Source of the DNA: Anniella stebbinsi
Taxonomy: Eukaryota; Chordata; Lepidosauria; Squamata; Anniellidae
Reading direction: 5' to 3'
Assembly (NCBI GenBank): GCA_029215795.1
Contig: JARDYH010000002.1
Coordinates: 64,457,001 to 64,521,000 of the forward strand
DNA length: 64,000 nucleotides
Below, piece by piece: positions 11,163-20,837 of this stretch. The notes below the pieces were generated by a model that was not told the origin of the DNA, did no database searches, and saw only the letters and a program-made list of their open reading frames with translations. Both the position numbers and the translations under genes were made by a program. Each line of letters starts with the position of its first letter. The stretch's first letter is position 1.

Positions 11163-11882
11163 CTGGAAGTGGGCAGGGGGAGAGTTTTTAAGCTATGCAC
11201 AGAGGCTTTTCTTTCAGTATGCCTAGGATTCAGTCAGAAATTGATGAGAATGCAAATCTAGCACAATGCCAATAGTGTTAGCTGGTGTGATGGGATCCAC
11301 CAGAAAACCCATGCTATTGTCATTGCTTTCCAGGATCCTCATCCCAGTGCAACGTAATTTATGTTAGTACCCATGTCACACTGGATACCACCATAACAGA
11401 TGGCTTTGCAGCACACTACTTTTTAAACAGGTCTTTAAACATGCTGTGCCGAACATTTCTCCCACATTTTTTTGACCATTCTCATTCAGTTGTCTAGGGG
11501 GGAAAATGCTTTCGACAAGAAATTCAAATAAGAAATTTCAGGGACATTCTCATAGGTTGGGTTTGGGGTTCTTGTGCTTGCTTTACTTATGAGGTGACCA
11601 TGGATTGTACAGAAGTTCTCATGATGAAGGCATCATGAGATAATTCCTCCCATGGGGCTTTTTCAGTTCAGGAATGACAGGGAGGCTGCAGAGGAACGGA
11701 AAAATGTGCAATAGAGAGAGAAAACACACACAGCACCCTCAGCCACCTCACAGTGAACACAAGGGTGTTTGATGATTTGTGGACATTTTTGATGGACATC
11801 ATGCTCACATTTGAGGCTTTGAACAGGGCATGCTTGCATATTTTTCAAACAAAAACAAAATTCTCATTTATCTCTACTCTCT
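10433..11882. other. Unassigned stretch with microsatellites
   Basis: Contains (TA)n at about 10919-10935 and (GT)n at about 11130-11162. Segment 10960-11110 has the texture of an old interspersed repeat but I cannot name it. No gene. Confidence 0.4.
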
Positions 11883-12033
11883 GAGCCAATCTACACCAAG
11901 CAGGAAACAACACTTTGAAAATGTTTTGAAAACTGTATATGGAGTGTGTCCTGGGCCCCAACAGTTGTCACTACTGTTTTAAACCATTTTAAACCATTTT
12001 AAACCATTTTAAAGCAGTAGTGTAGATAGGCTC
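11883..12033. mobile_element. 151-bp MITE, TCTACAC-terminus family
   Basis: Ends gagccaatctacac and gtgtagataggctc form inverted termini. The interior carries aactgtatatggagtgtgtc and caacagttgtcac, as in the sister copies at 38,831 and 44,004. Near the right end the motif aaaccatttt is tandemly repeated three times. Confidence 0.8.
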
Positions 12034-12164
12034 TCAGTTATGTAGTTATGGGATTGCAGTCTTAGTCAGGTTAATTTGCAAAAAGAGCATGAGTCCCCCC
12101 CCCCCAGGTTTGTTATCATTCCATCTAATTGGGAAGTTCTGTCCCCATGCATAAGATGATGCAT

Positions 12165-12425
12165 CTGTGAGTTGGCTGTGGCTGGAACACCTGAGGGGAT
12201 TGGGAATCGGGGGCACTGTGCTTCAGTGGTTCCAGTCTTACCTCTCAGGTAGGTTCCAGATGGTGATGCTTGGGGATACTTGCTCCTCAAAGAAGGAACT
12301 GTTGTATAGCATACCACAAGGCACCATCCTATCCCCAATGCTGTTTAACATCTACATGAAACCGCTGGGAGAGATCATCCGGAGGCATGGGGCATGGTGC
12401 TATCAGTATGCTGATGACATAACTC
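12165..12425 (+). pseudogene. L2 reverse transcriptase fragment
   Basis: The frame encodes LRGLGIGGTVLQWFQSYLSG, then IPQGTILSPMLFNIYMKPLG (motif B region) and QYADD (catalytic box, intact). It ends just after the catalytic box, where the 186-bp tandem repeat begins. 5' and 3' parts are missing. L2 rather than CR1 because of the GVGGTxLQWFxSYL and NIYMKPLG signatures. Confidence 0.85.
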
Positions 12426-12965
12426 CAGCCCCTAAAAGTCATTATGAAAGCTCTCCTGGTGGCCCACTCAGTCTCTCTAGCCCAACTAGGCTCTTCCATG
12501 GGCTCCGTTCCTGGCAGGGATTCCATGCTTCCTCAACCCTAACCCTAACCCTAACCCTGAACCTAATTGGAACGTTGAACCTAACCCTAAAGTACCACTG
12601 AAACTTAACTCCAGCCCCTAAAAGTCATTATGCAAACTCTCCTGGTGGCCCACTCAGTCTCTCTAGCCCAACTAGGCTCTTCCATGGGCTCCGTTCCTGG
12701 CAGGGATTCCATGCTTCCTCAACCCTAACCCTAACCCTAACCCTGAACCTAATTGGAGCGTTGAACCTAACCCTAAAGTACCACTGAAACTTAACTCCAG
12801 CCCCTAAAAGTCATTATGCAAACTCTCCTGGTGGCCCACTCAATCTCTCAAGCCCTACTAAGCTCTCCCACGGGCTCCATTCTTGACAGGGATGCCATGC
12901 CTCCTCAACCCTCACTCTACCCCTAATTTGAGCACTGAGCCTAACCCTAGGGTACCACTGACCTG
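12421..12965. repeat. Three tandem 186-bp units with telomere-like CCCTAA motifs
   Basis: The start aactccagcccctaaaagtc recurs at 12421, 12607 and 12793, an exact 186-bp period twice. Units 1 and 2 are nearly identical and each holds a ccctaaccctaaccctaacc run, then diverged cctaaccctaaag. Unit 3 is more diverged and loses the regular run. The first unit starts at the 3' edge of the L2 fragment. Confidence 0.9.
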
Positions 12966-13479
12966 TTGTACATAAATATGGTTGAACCTGCTGTACATAA
13001 ATACGACTGCACTACAGTTGGGTTGGGGTGTGGGTAGGGAATTCCAGGAACTGCAGGAAGGCACAACATATTTCAAAAGTGTTGTGTTCATTAACTTTGT
13101 CAAGCATGGCATTCTCACTTCATTTTTGTGAATACTTAAGGCTTAAGCCTGCCAAAGAGAAAGTGAATACATTTTATGTATTTCATTAACTATATTGAGT
13201 TTTGATACACCATGACTACTCAACAGGTTCTACTCATAGTGATTGGAAACTGTAGTTTTCGTTGGCTGGAATTATGACTTAAGGCCGCTCTATACAGGAT
13301 GTCACTATTAATTGCACAAATGGCTTTTAAAGACTAAAGAGCAGAAGAGCTTTCCAAAATGAAAGAGTTGGAGTCCTGATCTGGATCAGGACCCTGGCAG
13401 GATGGGGTGGGTGGGAAGAAGAACTTTAACTCTTTACTCTCTGCTGTGTTCTAATCCAGATTGCAGCCCCCATGTCTCT
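12966..13479. other. Unassigned stretch
   Basis: A short duplication (cctgttgtacataaatatgg / cctgctgtacataaatacga) at 12962-13007. Nothing else recognised. Confidence 0.4.
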
Positions 13480-13830
13480 TAGGGTGCCTCTGCAAAAGCG
13501 ATTTAAAGCTCTTTCAAGGCGCATTACCAAATTTACCTCTACAAGAGTGGAGTGCAAATCAGGGGTCCAGGAGCGTTTTATCTCCGATTATTCGCATTTT
13601 CGAATGTGCGTTAAATAGTGACTTTTAATTTACCACGGGAGTTAAAGTGCCTTATGGCCATGTAAACATGTAATTTTCCTCATGTAAACAACTTTAAAGC
13701 ACGTTTCATACAGCCTGTAATGCACTTCACCGCCTCTCATGAATAGGTATTAGGAGTAAATGCGCTTATCCGTACATGTGCATAATCGGGCAACCGGGCG
13801 TCAAAGCAAAATCTTGTAGAGGGGACCCTA
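13480..13830 (+). mobile_element. 351-bp MITE, first of two opposite copies
   Basis: Ends tagggtgcctctgcaaaagc and cttgtagaggggaccctatt form imperfect inverted termini. The interior has gcgatttaaagctctttcaa, ggccatgtaaacatg and tgtgcataatcgggcaaccg, all found in reverse order and orientation in the copy at 20,487-20,837. Both copies are flanked by TA, which may be the target site. No transposase. Confidence 0.75.
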
Positions 13831-14243
13831 TTCGCATTGGAAAAAAAACTTCCATTGTTGCCCCTTACTAAATCCCAAATCCAGATTGGGCCCTCCAAGC
13901 CTGTTATTTACTTTTTAAAATCCATTCACTTAATTAGCAATTGTGTGAATGGTGTCTTGCCAAGTTTGGGCCTTATTATAGTTATCACACAGAGTAACAC
14001 ATGCACATACATCATCCATAACCTTTTTCTGTCTCAGATGGCATTATTTCACTCTTTACAATCAAATGCTGTCTCCCCTGCCTGCCTCTCTCATTTTCTT
14101 GGGCTTTGTATTAAATAAAAGAGGCAATAATTAGTTTCTCAACAGCTGTGAACTCAGCACGAACAGATGAAGCCACTCTAGTGAGGTATATCTGGGAATA
14201 TTTGACATAGAAACTTCATACTTTCCCTAGTTTTGCTTGTTCC
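13831..14243. other. Unassigned stretch
   Basis: A 93-codon chance frame without recognisable domains. Nothing supported. Confidence 0.4.
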
Positions 14244-14269
14244 ATTTTCCTGTTGCAGTGGGAGCTGCT

Positions 14270-15409
14270 AAAAACAAAACAACTGGGCTGGGTACACTGG
14301 TGATAATAAACTACAAAAGTAATGTTAATGTTAATACTGATGTTTTGGAATTATTTAATATAGTGAACTACCTAAAAGATAATTGTTAAAAACAATTCCC
14401 AATATGGGTTAACCTAAAGAACACTATAATAGTGTTCTAGAACACTATAATAGCAACACTACTTGCTATTTTCATGGCTCACATCCTGAACCCACTGATA
14501 ACACTTAATAATTACGAAACTTGGTGATGTTGTAGGTTTTGTTTTGGTTATTTAGGTTTTGTTATTATTAAGTGTTATCAGTAACAACTTGCCAAGCAAT
14601 TAAACTCCACTTGTTATATCTGTGTGTTAATTGCTTAAGAACTCAATAAAAACCGTAGCAGGTTAAAAAAAAAAAAGCTGGGCTAGTTGCGTGAAAGCTG
14701 GAATTTGGGTAATACCCTGAACTTCCACTTGAATGTTTGGATGTGAGTATGTGGTTGTTTCTTCTATATATTATGATTTTGCAAAGTTGATAATGTATAA
14801 TTTATGGATATACTTACTTCTCCTTTTTGTATTCTTTGGGCCACTACTGTCTTTTGCCAAATCTAGAACAATTATCTATGGTAGAACCTTTCAGGCATAT
14901 CCTACAGTTATTCATTCTTTACAAAATAAGTTTCTGTTTATGGAAAGGCAAAAGTCTTAAATTGGTAAGTTTTCCCAAAACATTTTTTAGATAATAAAGT
15001 GTTGGTAGAATTTTTTTTAACTAACAATAATTTTAATATTAATTTGGTTTTTATAGAATTTATTACTGCAGTGGCACCCATTGATTTGAACATTGATCTT
15101 TTTGTATTTAGTGTATTTTAGGGTGAATATCTGTATTGTTTTGAACACTAATTATTCCACTGAGGAAGACCATTGGTTGAAACGCATATGGAGCTTGTAT
15201 GGTTTAGTATAGTGTTCTTTAGTTTAAACCATATTGGAAATAGTTTTTAACAATTATCTTTTAGGTAATTCACTATATTAAATAATTTCAAAGCATCAGT
15301 ATTAATATTACCATTATTTTTGTATTTTATAATCACCAGTATACCCAGCCCAGTTGTTTTGTTTTTTACTTTAGTAAGGGGTTGGGAATATTTTCCTGTC
15401 TTTTTGAGG
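14270..15409. mobile_element. 1.1-kb element with about 160-bp inverted terminal repeats and a 15-bp target duplication
   Basis: Arm 14270-14428 and arm 15209-15369 are inverted copies at roughly 90% identity. Direct repeats gcagtgggagctgct at 14255-14269 and 15410-15424 flank the unit, with a 40-bp extension between the right arm and the right repeat. The interior has no reverse transcriptase or transposase. It has a perfect 17-bp hairpin near 14497-14581 and, beside the right arm, a hammerhead-like core (15160-15182). The layout resembles Penelope-like elements with inverted pseudo-LTRs. A twin-primed inverted duplicate of another retroelement is the alternative. Confidence 0.65.
15160..15182 (+). 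ncRNA. Hammerhead-core-like motif (weak)
   Basis: ctgagga (15160-15166) and gaaa (15179-15182) bracket a 4-bp stem, gacc/ggtt with loop att. This fits the CUGANGA...GAAA core and stem II of hammerhead ribozymes. I cannot close stems I and III or place a cleavage site, so it may be a decayed ribozyme or chance. Confidence 0.3.
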
Positions 15410-15424
15410 GCAGTGGGAGCTGCT

Positions 15425-15790
15425 TACATGTGTCTTACAGGACTATTGGGCACGGTAAAGTGGCACTTTGGATGCAGCCCATTCTACAACTGTACTGATT
15501 GCTGTGACAAGTAGAGTGTGCTTCTACTATGGCACCTTTCTGCAGAAGGACAGAGAGGAGAAAAGTGCTATAGTAGAAGCAGACTCTACACTAAATTAAT
15601 TTCTCCAATTTCTGCTCAGGCCGTGAAACCTTCTCCCTGTGATATTGTGAGCATCATGAATAGGGTATGAAGAAAGATAGAGCCCTTGAACAATTAATAA
15701 TGTAGAAGAGAGAGCACTTTTTTCCCAGTAATGTAGACGAGAGAGCACTTTAGTACAGTTCACATAATAGGCTTATAATAAATGTTCATG
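15425..15790. other. Unassigned stretch
   Basis: Contains an inverted pair near 15513-15592 (agagtgtgcttctactat / atagtagaagcagactct) that may be the ends of a very small foldback element. Nothing else. Confidence 0.4.
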
Positions 15791-15794
15791 CAAC

Positions 15795-16262
15795 CCTTCC
15801 TGGACAGAGAGAGTCCAGCCAAAGTTATACAGGCACTGTAGTAACATTTCTTTTAGATTATTGCAAAACACCATACAGGGGCTGACTTTGAGGACTTTTC
15901 AGAAACTGCTGTCACTTAGCACAAAATATAGCAGCATGATTATTAACTGGGACCAGACATATGGACCACATCTTGTTAGTTCTTCAGCAGTTATTCTGGT
16001 TTCTGGCCTATTTCCATGCTCAATTCAAAGTATGATGACCTACTAAACCCTAAATGGACTGGAACCAGGTCACTTGAAGGAACATCTGTTCCCACATGAA
16101 CTCGCCTGGGTGTTACCACCAGCCTTTTAGGTTCTTTTTCAGGTCCTGCCACTGTCTGAAATAAGGTGGGTTTCCCATCCCTGTATTAGCCTCAGATGTG
16201 GTGTTTCGTCTCCAGGAACGGGAATGGAGCCAAGAGAAAGAGATGTGATGTGGGAGGGGACC
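15795..16262 (+). pseudogene. L2 ORF2 C-terminal remnant
   Basis: Translates with frameshifts to AKVIQALVTFLLDYCKTPYR, then a diverged QxxQN-type segment, ending near 16260 in the C-terminal region that precedes L2 3' UTRs. Old, heavily diverged copy. Confidence 0.6.
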
Positions 16263-17079
16263 CTATAATGCTTGCAATATTTTTTTTAAAAAAATACCAT
16301 TCATCAGGGCTTTCAGCATTTTCTATTATGCTTTGAATCTCAGGAAAGTAAATGTATCCTTTTTGTTTTCTTCTGCATATAAAGTGACCTAAGTGTTAAG
16401 TCACTTTTTATCTTCATGTCAGTGAACAATTGAAGTAATTAATGTTGTTCTGTTCACAATTAGTATAATTTAAACTTTAAAATAAATTGTAATTTCCATA
16501 ATAAAGAACTTTTATTAAAAAAAAAGGAAAAATATGGAAATGTGAAAATTTAAAACCATTTTGTGAGCTATCAAAACATCCTTAAAAGTTAAGGGAAGCA
16601 AGAGTAATCAAAATGTGTCCTGCCCCTCCTTGAAGAACTCTGGTACACTGCATTTAAAACTAATTGAGGCAATCTTTTATGTAACTATTGTATAGAGCTT
16701 GCATTTTATTTGCCAAGCTAAATGAGGCTCTTCTAAAACACTAAGGATGATCCAGCCAAAATTAAACACTTTTGAGGGCTCCATTAATGACAATGACAGA
16801 AATAAGCATATGCATGTGTTTTGCTCTCTGAAATGACTGAAAGATAAATGTGTTTTAATTTTGTCTGGCTCATTCTTAATAAATGTTCATGTTGGCTACA
16901 GTCTAGTACAGAATTTGGAACCCTTGAGGAGATTGAAATCAATGAGCTTCGTGTGATCCCCCCCCCCCCAATATGGGATTGTGGCTATTTTGTACAATAT
17001 TATTATAGGGTTGAGGTTGGTCTGAATGAACTTTCGAGGTCTCTTACAGCCATGTGCCTCTGTTTGCAAAGAGAATCAT
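16263..17079. other. Unassigned AT-rich stretch
   Basis: Poly-C at 16960-16969. No gene or recognised repeat. Confidence 0.4.
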
Positions 17080-17261
17080 GCACTGGTGGCTGGCAGTTCT
17101 GATGTCAGTGGGTGGGTGAATCCACTCTGGGTTTCAGTCAGAACCAGTCAGAACTCTAAAAGAGCACCTTGGATAGCTCCTTTAGAGTTCTGACTGATGC
17201 TGGCTGAAACCCAGAGCAGATTCACTGCCCCACTGACATTAGAGCTGCCAGCCACCACTGG
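17080..17261. mobile_element. Foldback MITE, copy 1
   Basis: Left arm (17080-17162: gcactggtggctggcagttc ... gaactctaaaagagc) and right arm (17171-17261: gctcctttagagttctgact ... ccaccactg) are inverted copies over about 85 bp, leaving a loop of about 10 bp. The same element, including both arms, is present at 63,274-63,443. Confidence 0.85.
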
Positions 17262-17905
17262 AATCAGGATCCCTTCCAGCTTTGTAGTTCTTAATGCCAA
17301 GATTTTTGCCTTGAGGAAATGTGTGATAGCTGGTAACATTCTGCTGATGTGTTTCAATAGGAGCTAGGATGGCCCAAGAAGGCACAGGTGATGGGTGGGG
17401 ATGAGTCATCTTTCTTCCCCCTACTAGGCAAGAGGACAGGGAGAGTGAGGGGTGTGTGTGTGTGTGTGTAGCAGGAAATCAGTCTGTGGTGGAACTGAAA
17501 CTTGAAAGGAGCCAGAGTACTGAATTTGTTCTCCACAGGAAATCCTATGGCACTATGGATTTCCTCAGAAATTTAGTGGTGAACAGGAATATGTTGGAGT
17601 ATAATGCTGTGGACCCTCATCTGATGCTCAGCATGTATACATATATGCATAGATGAACCTTATATCACAGAAGCTCTGTAAATATCCAATGACCTCCTTC
17701 AAAGGAAATGGATGGTAGGGGAACAAGTGTAGTCAGGGTTTCCATTCCTCTCAGTAAACCACAACCTCCGTTCTGCTTACAGAACAACAAACTTCTCCTT
17801 CTGTCCATATTTCCTTGCTCAAACATCAGTGCTTATGGAACTTCTGTTGGTGAGATTTCCTCATGCATCAAGACAAAGCTCAAGGGAATCATGAGTCTGG
17901 ATACC
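17262..17905. other. Unassigned stretch
   Basis: (GT)n at 17453-17469. Nothing else recognised. Confidence 0.4.
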
Positions 17906-17907
17906 AG

Positions 17908-18062
17908 CTGCTGAGGCACAACCATGAGAGAAGGCCCTTGCACTCATGTCTTGCTTGTGGGCTTCTCAGAGGCACCTGGTTGGCCACTGTAGGAAACAGG
18001 ATGCTGGACTAGATAGGTGGTTGGTCTGATCTACCAGGCTCTACTTTTGTTCATATGAGTTT
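17908..18062 (+). mobile_element. Interspersed SINE-like repeat fragment
   Basis: Contains ggatgctggactagatagg, ttggtctgatctaccaggct and a ttcatatgag-type end, a phrase set I recognise from abundant reptile interspersed repeats. I cannot assign a family name or its full boundaries. Confidence 0.4.
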
Positions 18063-19371
18063 TCTGCTTCAGGAGATAGAATAGCTACAAGGGGTTGGAA
18101 GCAGGATGTCTTTCTGCTTCCACAACATTTAGCTCAAAGTGAGATTATGAAGTGACAGATTTAATGGCCCAGTGGAATCCACACAGTGAAGAATAAGCTA
18201 GCAGAACTTGATATGTATTGTTAAGCATCAGAATGAAATACTATTCCCAGTACATTGGAGACACCTGCATATTCAGTGAAAGCAGTGGTGGCCACAGATA
18301 TGTGCGTTCTGCTGATGTTCCAGTCAAACTATTATGTCTGTTCAATGCATAGATGATAGTGACATGAAACAGCTTGTAGAAGGGCCTCATTGCAATAGCA
18401 GCCATAGATCAGTCTCAGTGACTCTATTCATATGTTCTTCAGAATTCATGAGGGCTCAAAGTGGATACAAGAATGGGGATGCACATGTTTGCCCTGTCCC
18501 CAATGTCCCTGTGTGTGTTTACCTTTGTCACTTCATTCCCTGGGTGAGGTCTGAATCTGGGTAGGGATGGGCAAATTTGTCAATCTTGAGCTATATCAGT
18601 ACTTTTTATTGGTATTGAAGTCCACTGACAACTGTTAAGATATATTATGTATTCCATACACCACTTTTCTAGTGTTATTTCCTGTTTTTATTCTATATTA
18701 TCCCAAATACTGCAACAGGTTTACAAGGTATTAATGTGCAAAAGGGAATTGTACTGATATAAGATGAGGTGTAACTCTGGTCCAGGTTTCTTTCAGATTT
18801 TCATTTTTCCAATCTTAAATTTGGTTCATCCCAAACTTTGAGAATTTTTGTTTTAAAATTTACATGAAAACTCACAAGCATTTTTGTGCACCTTTTTTTT
18901 TGTATGCATTCCCGCCTAATATACACATTTTTTGTGAGTAATTTTCTTTACATAATGCATTTTTTAACATTATAATATAGGCATTTGTTTGTTTGAAGAA
19001 CTACTATGCAAAATTCAGAGAAGGGTAAATTTCAAAGGATAATTGACTTTTAATTTGTACAGTAGTTCAAAAATGTGAAATTAGGCAAATGTGAAATGAA
19101 TGAATATCTCTCCATCCCTAGGATTAACTCATGTTCCATTGAATGTGAGTAGATTGCTCTGCATGATAAAACAGGGGTCCCAATCCCACAAAGCTTTCTA
19201 CTTGAGTAGAACTCTGCTTCATACCTCATCATGTCGAGTAGCAGGCACATCCCCAACCTCTTCCTCACAAAACCCTCACACATTCCGAACACCTGAATAG
19301 GGCTAGTAATGTCAACAGACAAACTTGTATTTGTGTTGAAAAGAGGCCCTGAAATTGGGAAATACAATTTG
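18063..19371. other. Unassigned stretch
   Basis: 18595-18690 carries gtattgaagtccactgacaa ... atttcctg, a decayed fragment of the TCTACA MITE family. The rest is AT-rich with no gene. Confidence 0.4.
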
Positions 19372-19448
19372 TTTTATTTTATTTTATTTACTGTACTTTT
19401 AAACCACCCAATAACTGGAGTTCTCTGGGCAGTGTACAATACATTACA

Positions 19449-19493
<45 letters not shown>

Positions 19494-19600
19494 TTAAAAA
19501 ACTCAGCATAGAATAAACCACAGATAAAACCACCAGCAAAGATTAAATCATTACAACGTCATAAAACTAAATTAAAACCAGCAGCAGAATAGAGTACTAA
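19372..19600 (-). mobile_element. L2 3' end, antisense, interrupted by (TA)n
   Basis: A (TTTTA)n tail, then accacccaataactggagtt and ctctgggcagtgtacaatac (the reverse of the L2 terminal stem), then an AT-rich 3' UTR in reverse. A (TA)n run at 19450-19488 sits inside. Confidence 0.6.
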
Positions 19601-20486
19601 AATGCTTGTGATATCACAAATGCTGAGGATTGCTATCTTCTCCATTTGCCATCTGCTGATATTCCATGAATTTGTGCTTGGGATCACAGTTTGTGGTTTT
19701 ATCTCCGCTTCCACACAGTGTTGCCTTTGCAAGAGTTGGCCACAGAGATTGGCACCATTTCCTATGTGATTTTGAGGAAGTACCACTAGAACTATTCAAG
19801 TACAGTAAAACTCTGACAGGAACATATTTTCATATGTGGAGGGAAATACATGAATTTCCAGTCAATTAGGTGAAGAAATTTCTAGGGCTATGCTGTACAA
19901 ACATTATAAACGAGTTTTCCTGGAACTCATTAAAGCTTTATATATTGTATGTAGCTGAACTGCAATATAAATATCTCATTCATGATGTCATAAAGGACCC
20001 ATCTGGTCTAATCATGTCAGCATTTTTCCCATTCTTCTAGAACAACCTTAGCTTACAAGAGAGAAATTGTTCATGCTACAGTATAACAAGCCTTTGCATC
20101 TCCTAAGCAACATACCAAAATAACTCGGCTAGAATACTTGATATTGGGAATCTTATGTAATAACTGAGAGGAAAACTTGCTAAATAAATTTGGCCTGCAA
20201 GCCCTGTTTTCCTTCAGCCAATAACAAGTAGTTAAAAGACACTCAGAAATGTATGAGGCCTCAATTACATAGAACCAATATTTGCTAGGTTATCCTTGCT
20301 GGGAAGATGCTGCAAAGCTGCTATTGCAGTTAATAGAATGTGTGCAAACTGAGGACAGAGCATCAAAATCTTGGGATGCTGAACCAGGCACAGGATGTTT
20401 ATACAATAGTTCTGTAAAACAACATATACGGTTTAGCTATTCAACTCTAGTTAGTTCTTTGTAACTATTGTTTTTGGGAAGTTAGC
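19601..20486. other. Unassigned stretch
   Basis: No gene and no recognised repeat. Confidence 0.4.
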
Positions 20487-20837
20487 TAAGGTCCCCTCTA
20501 CAAGAATTCGGTTTGACGCCCGGTTGACCAATTATGCACATCTTCTCGCAATTGCTTTTACGCCTAATCTCTATACACGGAAGGTGGTGAAGCACATTAC
20601 CAGTTGAATGAAACGCACTTCAAAGGTGTTTAAATGCGGAGAATCGCTTGTTTACATGGTCATAAGGCGCTTTAACTCCCACAGTAAATTAAAACTTGCT
20701 ATTTAATGCGCATTCGATAATGTGCATAATCGGACATAAAAAGCGCCTCAACCCCCGATTTGCGCTCCATTCATGTGGAGGTAAAATTGGTAATGTGCTT
20801 TGAAAGAGCTTTAAATCGCTCTTGTAGAGGCACCCTA
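20487..20837 (-). mobile_element. 351-bp MITE, second copy, opposite orientation
   Basis: Reads as the reverse complement of 13,480-13,830: it begins taaggtcccctctacaag, has accaattatgcacatcttct and tgtttacatggtcataaggc inside, and ends gctcttgtagaggcacccta. Same length as its partner. The copies are diverged, so they are separate old insertions rather than a recent duplication. Confidence 0.75.

Noticed and set aside
12535..12560. True chromosome end
   Set aside because: The CCCTAA runs are short, repeated with flanking sequence in a 186-bp unit, and surrounded by ordinary interspersed repeats on both sides.
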